Assembly: GCA_964506325.1 (NCBI GenBank)
Contig: CAZDLO010000004.1
Location: 1 to 64,000, forward strand
Direction: 5' to 3'
Source: CAINVV01 sp964506325
GTDB taxonomy: Bacteria; Bacteroidota; Bacteroidia; Bacteroidales; Prolixibacteraceae
DNA: 64,000 bases
In this document: positions 18,604 to 26,603 of the stretch, one piece after another
Position numbering within the stretch: position 1 is the stretch's first letter
How the letters are laid out: every line of letters begins with the position of its first letter
The notes under the pieces: model-generated
What the model saw: only the letters and a program-made list of their open reading frames with translations
Databases searched by the model: none
What the model was told of the DNA's origin: nothing
Translations under genes and position numbers: made by a program

Positions 18604-19368
18604 CTACCAATTCTTCTCTACATTGCGTTTTTCAGCTTTCAGTGCCTGAGCTTTTTTGACTTTTTCCTGTGTTTGTTTTTCATCATTTTCTAAGGCCTTA
18701 AGCATTTGTTCAGCATTTTGTTTTGATATTTTATTTTGTTGCTGCTGCTGTTGTTGTTGCTGGTCTTTTGGCTGTTCATTTTTATCCTGGTTTTGCTTTT
18801 GCTGATCCTGATCCTTGTTTTGATCCTTGTTCTTGTCCTTGTCCTTATCTTTATCCTTGTCCTTATCCTTATCCTTATCTTTATCCTTGTCCTGTTGTTT
18901 TTTCTTTTCCTCCTCCTTCTTCATTTTCATGGCATAGGCAAGGTTATACTTGGTCTCCGGGTCCTGAGGCATTATGCGGAGTGCCTTCTTATAGGATTCT
19001 ATACTTTCATCCAGTTTTTTCTGAACCAGGAATGAATTTCCCATGTTATGAAGCGCCTTTGCCTTATCAACCGGAACAGCTGTTTTTTCAGCGATGTTTT
19101 CAAATTCTTTGGCAGATTCTTCTGCCTTCTTTTGTTTGTAAAGTGCATCAGCCAGGTTGAATTGCCACTGCCGGTCATCTGGCTTAACTTCCAGAGCGCG
19201 GCGATAGGCAACTTCAGCCTTTCCAAAATTGACAGTGTCAAGTTTAGCCGTATCCTTTAACCCGGTTTCATAAAATTGATTCCCCTCCCTGATAAATTTA
19301 CGCTCTTTCTGCGCAAATGCAACAGTAGCGGTTGCCAGTGTGAGAATTAATATGATATAACTTTTCAT
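18604..19368 (-). CDS. batC: BatC, TPR protein with Lys/Asp repeat tract
   Basis: This 254-residue protein has a signal peptide (MKSYIILILTLATATVAFAQ), then three TPR repeats (about 40-145, ending MPQDPETKYNLAYAMKM). A very low-complexity tract follows in which Lys-Asp dipeptides alternate about ten times, then turns into a Gln-rich run with about nine consecutive Gln. The last ~35 residues are helical. TPR content and position between batB and batD identify BatC, a proposed scaffold of the Bat complex. The repeat is encoded by a degenerate TCCTTA-type hexamer array and may vary in length between strains. Confidence 0.88.
   Translation of the reverse strand: MKSYIILILTLATATVAFAQKERKFIREGNQFYETGLKDTAKLDTVNFGKAEVAYRRALEVKPDDRQWQFNLADALYKQKKAEESAKEFENIAEKTAVPVDKAKALHNMGNSFLVQKKLDESIESYKKALRIMPQDPETKYNLAYAMKMKKEEEKKKQQDKDKDKDKDKDKDKDKDKDKNKDQNKDQDQQKQNQDKNEQPKDQQQQQQQQQNKISKQNAEQMLKALENDEKQTQEKVKKAQALKAEKRNVEKNW
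18833..18896. repeat. Hexanucleotide tandem repeat inside batC
   Basis: Tandem TCCTTR/TCTTTA hexamers (plus strand) encode the alternating Lys-Asp tract of BatC. Unit length is a multiple of three, so copy-number change would lengthen or shorten the tract without breaking the frame. The repeat also creates a spurious Leu/Ile/Val-rich open frame on the plus strand. Confidence 0.85.
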
Positions 19369-19476
19369 GCGTTTACAATATTGTTTTTAAGTTGCCGCGA
19401 AGAAACAAAGTTCAGCGCATCAATTACTGCTAATTTATTTTCGGTTGTTGTGAAATTATTCCTCATGGCAATTTCA

Positions 19477-20520
19477 TTATGATAATTTCCGGCTTCCAAA
19501 CAACCGGTAGTTTTTTAGCCATTTGTTCTTCCTGTCCAATATCAAAAAATCCAGCAGAATAAAGAAAAAGGCCAGCGCCAGAAAAAGTGGAAACTGGTCG
19601 TTGTATTCTGAATACTCGCGGGATTCCATTTCGGTTTTTTGCATTTTTTCAATTTCGTTGAACAGGTTATTCAATCCAACTTCTGCATTGGTGGCCCGGA
19701 TGTAGGAACCACCACCTGCCTCAGCAATCTTCGTCAGCATGTTCTCATCCAGTTTTGTAACAACAATGCTTCCCGATTTGTCTTTCAAAAAGTCACTGCT
19801 ACCTGCCGAAACAGGAATTGGAGCACCCTGGGGTAATCCCATTCCGATGGTATGTACCACAATCCCTTTCTCCAGGGCCTGTTTTGCAGCACCAACAGCA
19901 TCGTCTTCATGATTTTCACCGTCAGTGATTACAATGATTGCCTTGCTTCCCTTGAACTTTGGTGAAAATGACTTCATTCCCATTTCTACAGCTGCTCCAA
20001 TAGCGGTTCCCTGGACCGGCACGACGTCTGTTGTTATTGATTCAAGGAAAAGTTTGGCTGAAGTATAGTCTGATGTTATCGGAAGCTGGACATAGGCCTG
20101 ACCGGCAAAAACAATTAGTCCTATTTTGTCATTTGTAAGCCTGTCGGTCAGTTTTGTGATGGCACGTTTAGCCCTTTCCAGCCTGTTGGGTTTAATATCC
20201 TGGGCTTTCATGCTGTTTGATACATCAAGGGCAATAATGAGCTCGACGCCCTTCCGTTTTGTAAGTGTCAGTTTCGAACCAAACTGAGGCTGGGCCAGGG
20301 CTGTTATGAGGCAGGTTATGGCGAGCAGCCAGCAGAGGAACTTAATGACCGGCCTTCCGGTTGAAAGGCTTGGCATAAGTTGTTCCAATAATTCCGGCTG
20401 TCCAAAACTTTTCAGTTTCCTGGTGCGGAGGATCCTGTTAAAGAGAAAGAGGAATACCAGCGCAGGCAGAACCAAAAAGATATAGAAATATTCGGGATGA
20501 GCGAATCTGAATGAATCCAT
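19477..20520 (-). CDS. batB: BatB, von Willebrand factor A domain membrane protein
   Basis: This 347-residue protein has two N-terminal membrane helices (about 10-28 and 58-77), a VWA domain (about 90-285) with an intact MIDAS DxSxS at Asp99-Ser101-Ser103 (ALDVSNSM), a Thr in PVQGTAIG and VITDGENHED, and a C-terminal membrane helix near 308-326 (FPLFLALAFFFILLDFLIL). It matches BatB, partner of BatA. It is separated from batA by 20 bases and from batC by 108 bases. Confidence 0.92.
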   Translation of the reverse strand: MDSFRFAHPEYFYIFLVLPALVFLFLFNRILRTRKLKSFGQPELLEQLMPSLSTGRPVIKFLCWLLAITCLITALAQPQFGSKLTLTKRKGVELIIALDVSNSMKAQDIKPNRLERAKRAITKLTDRLTNDKIGLIVFAGQAYVQLPITSDYTSAKLFLESITTDVVPVQGTAIGAAVEMGMKSFSPKFKGSKAIIVITDGENHEDDAVGAAKQALEKGIVVHTIGMGLPQGAPIPVSAGSSDFLKDKSGSIVVTKLDENMLTKIAEAGGGSYIRATNAEVGLNNLFNEIEKMQKTEMESREYSEYNDQFPLFLALAFFFILLDFLILDRKNKWLKNYRLFGSRKLS

Positions 20521-20540
20521 GAAGTTTAATTTTCAGCGCG

Positions 20541-21533
20541 TTATGGTAATTTTCTAAAATATGTAAGCTGGAGGAATAGCAGTGCCAGGGCAAGTAAAAG
20601 TGCCGGAACGGCATATCTTTTGTATTCCTCTGTTTTTGAACTTAATTCTTTACTGTCGATCTTGGACTTTTCCAGCATATCAATCTCCTTGTAAATCTCG
20701 GCCAGTTTTAAGTTGTTGGTAGCCCTGAAATATTGCCCGTCCGTTATTTTTGCAATGGATTGGAGGGTCTTTTCATCGATTTTAACCTCGATTTCCCTCA
20801 TTTGAATGCCGAATGGTGTCTGCACCGGGAATGGCGCAGTTCCAATGGAGCCTATTCCAATTGTGTAGACCCTGATTCCGAATGTCTTGGCAATTTCTGC
20901 TGCGGTGATGGGGGCAATTTCTCCACGGTTGTTCTCGCCATCTGTCAACAGGATGATTACCTTGCTCTTTGCCTCGCTGTCTTTCAGCCTGGAGACCGCA
21001 TTGGCAAGACCCAGCCCAATTGCAGTCCCATCTTCGATCATCCCGCTCTCAATGTCCTTAAACAGGTTCATTAGAACGGCACGGTCGGTAGTCAGAGGGC
21101 ACTGGGTGAAGCTTTCTGCCGAAAATATGACCAAACCCATCCGGTCGAACTCTCTTCCTGCAATGAATTCACTGGCAACATTTTTAGCTGCCTCCAGCCT
21201 ATCGGGCTGGAAATCCCTGGCAAGCATGGAGCCTGAAATATCAAGCGCTATGACAATGTCAATGCCTTCAATGGTCTGGTTGCGCCAGCTGCTTGATGAC
21301 TGAGGTTTTGCCATTGCAGCAATCAGCAGGGACAAAACAGCGAGTTGGGCTACAAAGATTGCATGGCGTAAATAGTGTTTCCATGTTTTCGGAGCTTTCC
21401 TGAAGGGCGCAATGGACGAAATTCTCATGCTGGCGCTGGATTTTTTCTGTTTCCAGATGTACCAGCCAATCAGCGGGACCAGTACAAGCAGCAAATAGAA
21501 ATATTCAGGGCGTGCGAATGTTATGCTGTTCAT
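20541..21533 (-). CDS. batA: BatA, von Willebrand factor A domain membrane protein
   Basis: This 330-residue protein has N-terminal helices near 11-27 and 57-75, a VWA domain with MIDAS Asp98-x-Ser100-x-Ser102 (ALDISGSM) and LLTDGENNRGE, and a C-terminal helix (YAVPALLLALALLFLQL). The start codon overlaps the stop of the upstream gene by four bases (ATGA), implying translational coupling. BatA and BatB are paralogues, both expected in the cytoplasmic membrane with the VWA domain on the outer face. Confidence 0.92.
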   Translation of the reverse strand: MNSITFARPEYFYLLLVLVPLIGWYIWKQKKSSASMRISSIAPFRKAPKTWKHYLRHAIFVAQLAVLSLLIAAMAKPQSSSSWRNQTIEGIDIVIALDISGSMLARDFQPDRLEAAKNVASEFIAGREFDRMGLVIFSAESFTQCPLTTDRAVLMNLFKDIESGMIEDGTAIGLGLANAVSRLKDSEAKSKVIILLTDGENNRGEIAPITAAEIAKTFGIRVYTIGIGSIGTAPFPVQTPFGIQMREIEVKIDEKTLQSIAKITDGQYFRATNNLKLAEIYKEIDMLEKSKIDSKELSSKTEEYKRYAVPALLLALALLFLQLTYFRKLP

Positions 21534-22549
21534 GGCTGATTATTTATATCATTGGTATCCTGAATGACCTTTTCATCGGTCCCGGTGTTCGGTTGAACAA
21601 CCTGTTTTTTTGCCGGTTCGACAGGCTCCGACTTGGTTTCATCTACCAGGGTATATGCCTGTACCAATACGTAATGGTTCTCATCCGGCAGGGGGGTATA
21701 CTTGGCGAATTTTACCAGGTCAGAGATAGTCAGGGTTTTCTCCAATCCTGTAAATAGCTTACCCTGTATTTGAGAATTATCATCCTTAAAATCGGCCAGG
21801 ATTTCATGGGTAGTTTGTTCCATGGCCGGAACATTGTACCTGTCCTCCAGGTAAACCCTGATAATATCTGTCAGACGGGTGTAGTAATCCTTGACTTTGT
21901 CGTGTTGCCACAACTGTTCTTCCTTTAGTTTATCCAGTTCACTGATGGCAATAACATGGGGAGGCAATTTGGGCCTGGAGGGCATGGCGAACAGGGGAAT
22001 ATTCTTCTTCCGGCGGTTGACAGCGTAGATAATAAGGAAGACAACACATGCCAGCAGCAGAATGCCAAGTATCCAGGGTGCAATTTCCTTGAATGTTACC
22101 GGTGCCCCATAAGGTTTTTTTATGTCTGCAAATCCTTTCTTTAAATCGACAGGTGGTACTTTGACAAATAAAGTGGCCGGATTGCTTCGCAACGTATCCG
22201 GAGGAGTTTTCCCTTTCAGTGCGAACAGGAATGGGGCGATTGGGTGGGGACCACTGTCAAAGGCGGTTATCAGGTATGCCTGGCGTTTTTGAATAATACC
22301 ATTACCCAGGTTGGAAGAGTCAGAAGGTGTCCTCGTCAATATCTCGACACCATTGCCAAGGCTATCCTTCAGTTGGGGGAAGGTAAGAACAGTCCCGACC
22401 GGATATTCTGCAACAATTATCATTTTAATCTGATCTCCGAGCCATATGGAGTCCTGCTCAAGCGAAGTGCTGACTTTGACCTGCTGGGCCTGCAGGGGAC
22501 CGAGATATAGCACCAGAATCAGGAAGTATGGAAAGTATTTCAGTTTCAT
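21530..22549 (-). CDS. BatD-like membrane protein between DUF58 and batA
   Basis: The start at 22549 gives 339 residues with a clear signal peptide (MKLKYFPYFLILVLYLGPLQ). The longer frame from 22702 would overlap the DUF58 gene and bury the signal peptide, so it was not chosen. An extracytoplasmic beta-domain (LEQDSIWLGDQIKMIIVAEY resembles the BatD repeat) is followed by a membrane helix near residues 160-178 (ILGILLLACVVFLIIYAV). The cytoplasmic tail is helical (KDYYTRLTDIIRVYLEDRYN). Such a protein is usual at this place in Bacteroidota Bat operons. Its function is unknown; it may help link the MoxR/DUF58 pair to BatA. Confidence 0.75.
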   Translation of the reverse strand: MKLKYFPYFLILVLYLGPLQAQQVKVSTSLEQDSIWLGDQIKMIIVAEYPVGTVLTFPQLKDSLGNGVEILTRTPSDSSNLGNGIIQKRQAYLITAFDSGPHPIAPFLFALKGKTPPDTLRSNPATLFVKVPPVDLKKGFADIKKPYGAPVTFKEIAPWILGILLLACVVFLIIYAVNRRKKNIPLFAMPSRPKLPPHVIAISELDKLKEEQLWQHDKVKDYYTRLTDIIRVYLEDRYNVPAMEQTTHEILADFKDDNSQIQGKLFTGLEKTLTISDLVKFAKYTPLPDENHYVLVQAYTLVDETKSEPVEPAKKQVVQPNTGTDEKVIQDTNDINNQP

Positions 22550-22667
22550 CAGAATATTATTCAGTTTTTTATTGCCTGATGAAATACCCAAATATTCATT
22601 TTCGGTTGGTTTGAAAATCATCTTGATGGGTATTTTATTCGACAAAAAATGTTCAACATAGTTCGGA

Positions 22668-23549
22668 TCAAAGTTTGTGTTCTCTTTTCTTGAAAAGCGC
22701 AACTAAAGATTTGACGTAATCCTCCCTGGTATTAATGCTAACAAAGTCTATTCCGGATTTTTTCAAAATTGTTTCCATCTCATTTTTCGAGTTGAGCCAG
22801 TGGTAGATGTAGTTCTTCCTGACAGTGCTGCTGGAAGTATCTACCCATATGTACTCGCCGGTTTCAGCATCCTTCAGCTTAATCATACCAATTGACGGAA
22901 GCTCTGCTTCCCGCTCATCGTATATATGCAATGCAACCAGATCATGCTTGTTGTTTGCAATTGACAACGCCTGCTCCATACCTGCACTCTGATCCATGAA
23001 ATCTGAGATCAGGAAGGCGGTTACATGCCTTTTCATGGCATTGGTAAGATACTGCAGGGCGAGCGGAAGATTTGTCTTGCGGGATTCACCCTGGTACTCA
23101 ATCAATTCGCGAATAATACGGAGAGTATGGGTCCGTCCTTTTTTCGGAGGGATGAATTTCTCTATGCGATCCGAGAAAAATATGACACCTATTTTATCAT
23201 TGTTTGATATGGCTGAAAAAGAGAGAATTGCTGCAATCTCTGTTATGAGTTGCTGCTTCATACGGCCAACTGTACCAAAATCATTGGATCCGCTCACATC
23301 GATCAGCAACATTACCGTCAGCTCACGCTCCTCTTCAAATATTTTGACAAATGGATGGCTGTAACGGGCTGTTACATTCCAGTCGATGTTGCGGATATCG
23401 TCTCCGAACTGGTACTCTCTGACCTCACTGAAAGCCATTCCGCGGCCCTTGAAGGCGCTGTGATACTCGCCTGCAAATATGTTCCGGGAAAGTCCCCGTG
23501 TTTTTATCTCAATTTTTCTGACCTTCTTTAATAGTTCAGTTGCTTCCAC
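22668..23549 (-). CDS. DUF58 domain protein of the MoxR-Bat operon
   Basis: This 293-residue soluble protein has the DUF58 signature VREYQFGDDIRNIDWNVTAR near residues 43-62, followed by a VWA-like fold with LLIDVSGSNDFG and FLISDFMDQS. DUF58 proteins accompany MoxR ATPases and are thought to be their partners or substrates in assembling or activating VWA-containing complexes. It lies 112 bases downstream of moxR and upstream of the BatD-like gene. Confidence 0.92.
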   Translation of the reverse strand: MEATELLKKVRKIEIKTRGLSRNIFAGEYHSAFKGRGMAFSEVREYQFGDDIRNIDWNVTARYSHPFVKIFEEERELTVMLLIDVSGSNDFGTVGRMKQQLITEIAAILSFSAISNNDKIGVIFFSDRIEKFIPPKKGRTHTLRIIRELIEYQGESRKTNLPLALQYLTNAMKRHVTAFLISDFMDQSAGMEQALSIANNKHDLVALHIYDEREAELPSIGMIKLKDAETGEYIWVDTSSSTVRKNYIYHWLNSKNEMETILKKSGIDFVSINTREDYVKSLVALFKKREHKL

Positions 23550-23661
23550 AATTACAATTTTATTCGTCCGCGAAATCCTTGGGAATTCCCTGTAAACCAG
23601 GGATAATTAGGGCTAATACGTTTGAAATGTCATTCCTGAAATTTCATCCTCCAGAATTTGC

Positions 23662-24657
23662 CTAGGGCACTTCTACTGTATTGAGGATCTCGCTGATAAT
23701 TTCTTCAGCTGTCAGGTTGTTTGCTTCTGCTTCATAACTCAATCCGATACGGTGACGAAGAACATCATGGCATACTGCCCTGATATCTTCCGGGATAACA
23801 TATCCGCGCCGCTTGATAAAGGCGTAGGCTTTTGATGCCTGGGCGAGGCTGATTGATGCACGGGGAGATGCACCGTATGTGATCATTTCCTTGAATTTGG
23901 CAAGCCCGTGCTCGGCAGGTTCGCGAGTGGAAAAAACTATGTCGATGATGTATTTCTGGATTTTTTCGTCCATGTAAACCTCCTTGACAACATCTCTGGC
24001 CCGCACAATGTCTGCCGGTTTCAATACAGCCTCTGATTTAGGAAACTGTTTGAGCAGGTTAAGCTGTATAATCTGTTTTTCTTCCTCTTTTTTGGGATAG
24101 TTCAACACAACTTTCAGCATGAAACGATCCACCTGCGCTTCAGGCAGCCTGTAGGTCCCTTCCTGTTCGATGGGGTTTTGGGTAGCCATTACCAGGAAAA
24201 GATCATCTAGTTTATAAGTATGGTCGCTGATGGTAATCTGCCTCTCCTGCATGGCTTCGAGCAATGCAGACTGAACTTTTGCAGGAGCACGGTTGATTTC
24301 ATCCGCCAAAACGAAGTTTGTAAAAATTGGTCCTTTCTTAACCATGAACTCCTCTTTTTTCTGACTGTATATCATTGTTCCGAGCAGGTCGGCAGGGAGC
24401 AGGTCAGGGGTGAATTGGATGCGCGCAAATTTTGCGTCAATAGTATGGGCCAGTGTGTTTATTGCCAGTGTTTTAGCAAGACCAGGAACACCTTCGAGCA
24501 AAATGTGGCCATTAGACAGTAACCCGATCATCAGGCTTTCGACCAGGTGCTTCTGTCCGACGATGACTTTATTCATCTCCATTGAAATAAGATCTACAAA
24601 TGAGCTTTCGCGCTGGATGCGTTCGTTCAACTCCCGAATATCTACTTTTTGATCCAT
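23662..24657 (-). CDS. MoxR-family AAA+ ATPase
   Basis: This 331-residue protein has the MoxR features VIVGQKHLVESLMIGL, a Walker A with Ala in LEGVPGLAKT (about 54-63), Walker B in VLADEINRAP, sensor 1 VMATQNPIEQEGTY and the arginine-rich GASPRASISL. MoxR ATPases act as chaperones that mature VWA-domain protein complexes. It is the first gene of an eight-gene minus-strand operon (moxR, DUF58, BatD-like, batA-E), so a promoter should lie in the 377 bases upstream. Confidence 0.95.
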   Translation of the reverse strand: MDQKVDIRELNERIQRESSFVDLISMEMNKVIVGQKHLVESLMIGLLSNGHILLEGVPGLAKTLAINTLAHTIDAKFARIQFTPDLLPADLLGTMIYSQKKEEFMVKKGPIFTNFVLADEINRAPAKVQSALLEAMQERQITISDHTYKLDDLFLVMATQNPIEQEGTYRLPEAQVDRFMLKVVLNYPKKEEEKQIIQLNLLKQFPKSEAVLKPADIVRARDVVKEVYMDEKIQKYIIDIVFSTREPAEHGLAKFKEMITYGASPRASISLAQASKAYAFIKRRGYVIPEDIRAVCHDVLRHRIGLSYEAEANNLTAEEIISEILNTVEVP

Positions 24658-25034
24658 AATCTTAAGGATGATTGTTATTTAAATTGTTAAAACGGTTACG
24701 AAAATAGTCTTTTGAAGTATAAAAGAAATTAAGAATCTATTAAAAAATGTTAACCGCATCAAATAGGAACACGCTGGATAACATAATATACAAATTAACA
24801 CAATTATTGTTCCCAAGCCTGCACATATTCTGTTAAATGAGCGTATTTATAAAGGAAGCCCCCGGACAACTCCTTCCATCCTCAGGATTATCCGGGACTG
24901 GTCACTCAGGGTGTCATCTGTTGGTGTCATTTTAATTTTCTGTACGTCATACCGCAAATGGTAGCTTTATGAGAAATTTGTATGTAATTTGTGTGGCAAT
25001 TTCCGGAGTGTGACTCTGCTTAATTTCGGGTAAT
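24658..25034. other. Divergent intergenic region between moxR and truA
   Basis: These 377 gene-free bases must contain the promoter of the moxR-bat operon and that of truA. The part next to moxR is AT-rich. No convincing promoter pair, operator or RNA structure was recognised. Confidence 0.4.
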
Positions 25035-25790
25035 ATGAGATATTTCATTCAGCTCTCTTACAATGGTACAAACTATCACGGCTGGCAGTCCCAGCAAAAT
25101 GCACGTTCGGTTCAGGAGGAGGTGGAGAGCGCCATTTCAAAGATAACACGAGAATCAACCCAGGTCGTCGGGGCAGGCCGTACTGACGCCGGTGTTCATG
25201 CAAAATACTACATCGCTCATTTTGACACCATTCATTCGCAGATGGCAGCAGAAGGTTTGATATTTAAGCTTAATTGTCTTTTGCCTAATGATATAGCAGT
25301 CCAGAAAATTTTTCCTGTCAGGCCGGATGCCCATGCCCGTTTCGATGCGGTTTACCGGGAATATCAGTATTGCATCAGCCGTAAGAAGGACCCCTTTTCT
25401 TTTGCTTTTGCCGGGAAGGAGAATCGTGATCTGGATGTGGAAATGATGAACAAGGCTGCTCTTGTACTGCTTGAGACCAGCGATTTCACCAGCTTCAGCA
25501 AGCTTGGAAGCGATGTAAAAACAAATGTCTGCCTGGTTTCGAGTGCGTTTTGGGAAGAAAGGGGAGATCAGCTGGTTTTCACCATCCGTGCAGACAGGTT
25601 TCTGAGAAACATGGTCAGGGCCATCGTAGGCACATTACTGGAGGTTGGACTGGGTAAGATGGATATTCAGGGATTCAGGTCTGTCATAGAAAAGAGAAAT
25701 CGTTGTGATGCCGGTGTAAGTGTGGAAGCTAAGGGTTTGTACCTTGTTGATATAGGATACGGGGAGGGAGTTATGAATTATGAGTTATGA
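25035..25790 (+). CDS. truA: tRNA pseudouridine(38-40) synthase TruA
   Basis: This 251-residue protein has the catalytic motif GAGRTDAGVHA with Asp51 as the nucleophile, N-terminal RYFIQLSYNGTNYHGWQSQ, and RADRFLRNMVRAIVGTLLEV in the C-terminal part. It modifies uridines in the anticodon arm of several tRNAs. The last five residues (MNYEL) and the stop are encoded by a heptamer repeat, and the gene overlaps the convergent aroE by six bases within it. Confidence 0.97.
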   Translation: MRYFIQLSYNGTNYHGWQSQQNARSVQEEVESAISKITRESTQVVGAGRTDAGVHAKYYIAHFDTIHSQMAAEGLIFKLNCLLPNDIAVQKIFPVRPDAHARFDAVYREYQYCISRKKDPFSFAFAGKENRDLDVEMMNKAALVLLETSDFTSFSKLGSDVKTNVCLVSSAFWEERGDQLVFTIRADRFLRNMVRAIVGTLLEVGLGKMDIQGFRSVIEKRNRCDAGVSVEAKGLYLVDIGYGEGVMNYEL

Positions 25791-25807
25791 GTTATGAATT
25801 ATGAGTT
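25773..25807. repeat. Five-copy ATGARTT heptamer repeat at convergent gene ends
   Basis: Five tandem copies of ATGAATT or ATGAGTT occupy 35 bases. The unit is not a multiple of three and brings stop codons on both strands: TGA ends truA and TAA ends aroE. Each gene therefore takes its last few codons from the repeat. Confidence 0.9.
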
Positions 25808-26549
25808 TGCTGTTCCAGATTTCCCACGCAGCCATGGCTTGAAATTCAAGCATTTCCTGTCCGTTTTTCACATCAGCACCGCAATCTATCCCTTTTTGAA
25901 GGAAGCTTGTGACGGGAGGATTATAGACAAGGTCAAAAAGGAGATGGTTTTTGTTGAGAAAGCGATAAGGCAACTCAGGACACCCCTCGGTTTTTGGATA
26001 GGTACCGAGAGGGGTTGTATTGACGATTACGGTATGCTCCTCCATTATTTGCCTGTTGACCTGATCATAAGACACGCTGTTTCCCGCCCTTTCCTCCCTG
26101 GATACCACCAGCACTGGTATAGCGAGTTCAGCCAGAACGGCATTGATAGCCTTGGAGGCTCCTCCTGTACCTAAGACAAGGGCTTTGGTGTGTTGTGCTT
26201 TCAGAAGGGGTGTGATAGAATTTCTGAATCCGGTAAGGTCGGTATTGAATCCCAGGAGCTTGATTTTTCCGTTGGAACGGTCAATTTTCACTGTATTGAC
26301 TGCATTGATGGCTGCTGCTTTTGAGTCGCAGGTGTCCAGAAATGGAATGATTGCCTGTTTATAGGGTATTGTTACATTGAATCCGGACAAGTCAGGATTT
26401 TCCTGAAGCACATCCCGGATCATGGATATATCGCTGATTTCGAAATTGAAATATGCTGCATCAATGGATTCACGGCCAAAGAATTCAGTGAAGAACCTTT
26501 TTGAGAAAGAGTGTGACAGCGGAAAACCTATCAATCCGTATTTGCGCAT
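25785..26549 (-). CDS. aroE: Shikimate dehydrogenase
   Basis: This 254-residue protein starts with the substrate-binding motif YGLIGFPLSHSFSKRFF. Lys of NVTIPYKQAI and Asp of NTDLTGF are the expected catalytic pair, and LGTGGASKAINAVLAELA is the NADP-binding loop. NTTPLGTYP and FDLVYNPPVTSFL complete the family pattern. It catalyses NADPH-dependent reduction of 3-dehydroshikimate in aromatic amino-acid synthesis. The C-terminus (KLIIHNS) is written in the heptamer repeat shared with truA. No other shikimate gene is nearby. Confidence 0.96.
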   Translation of the reverse strand: MRKYGLIGFPLSHSFSKRFFTEFFGRESIDAAYFNFEISDISMIRDVLQENPDLSGFNVTIPYKQAIIPFLDTCDSKAAAINAVNTVKIDRSNGKIKLLGFNTDLTGFRNSITPLLKAQHTKALVLGTGGASKAINAVLAELAIPVLVVSREERAGNSVSYDQVNRQIMEEHTVIVNTTPLGTYPKTEGCPELPYRFLNKNHLLFDLVYNPPVTSFLQKGIDCGADVKNGQEMLEFQAMAAWEIWNSKLIIHNS

Positions 26550-26603
26550 GTTTTTGATGTTCAGTAATTTGGGGCGTGTGATGCCTGAAAAGTGGAGTAT
26601 GCC

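Noticed and set aside
18736..19035. 99-residue Leu/Ile/Val-rich open frame on the plus strand that looks like a membrane protein
   Set aside because: It is created by the hexamer repeat on the opposite strand of batC.
22550..22702. Longer N-terminus for the BatD-like gene
   Set aside because: It overlaps the DUF58 gene, lacks conserved character and would place the signal peptide about 50 residues inside the protein.
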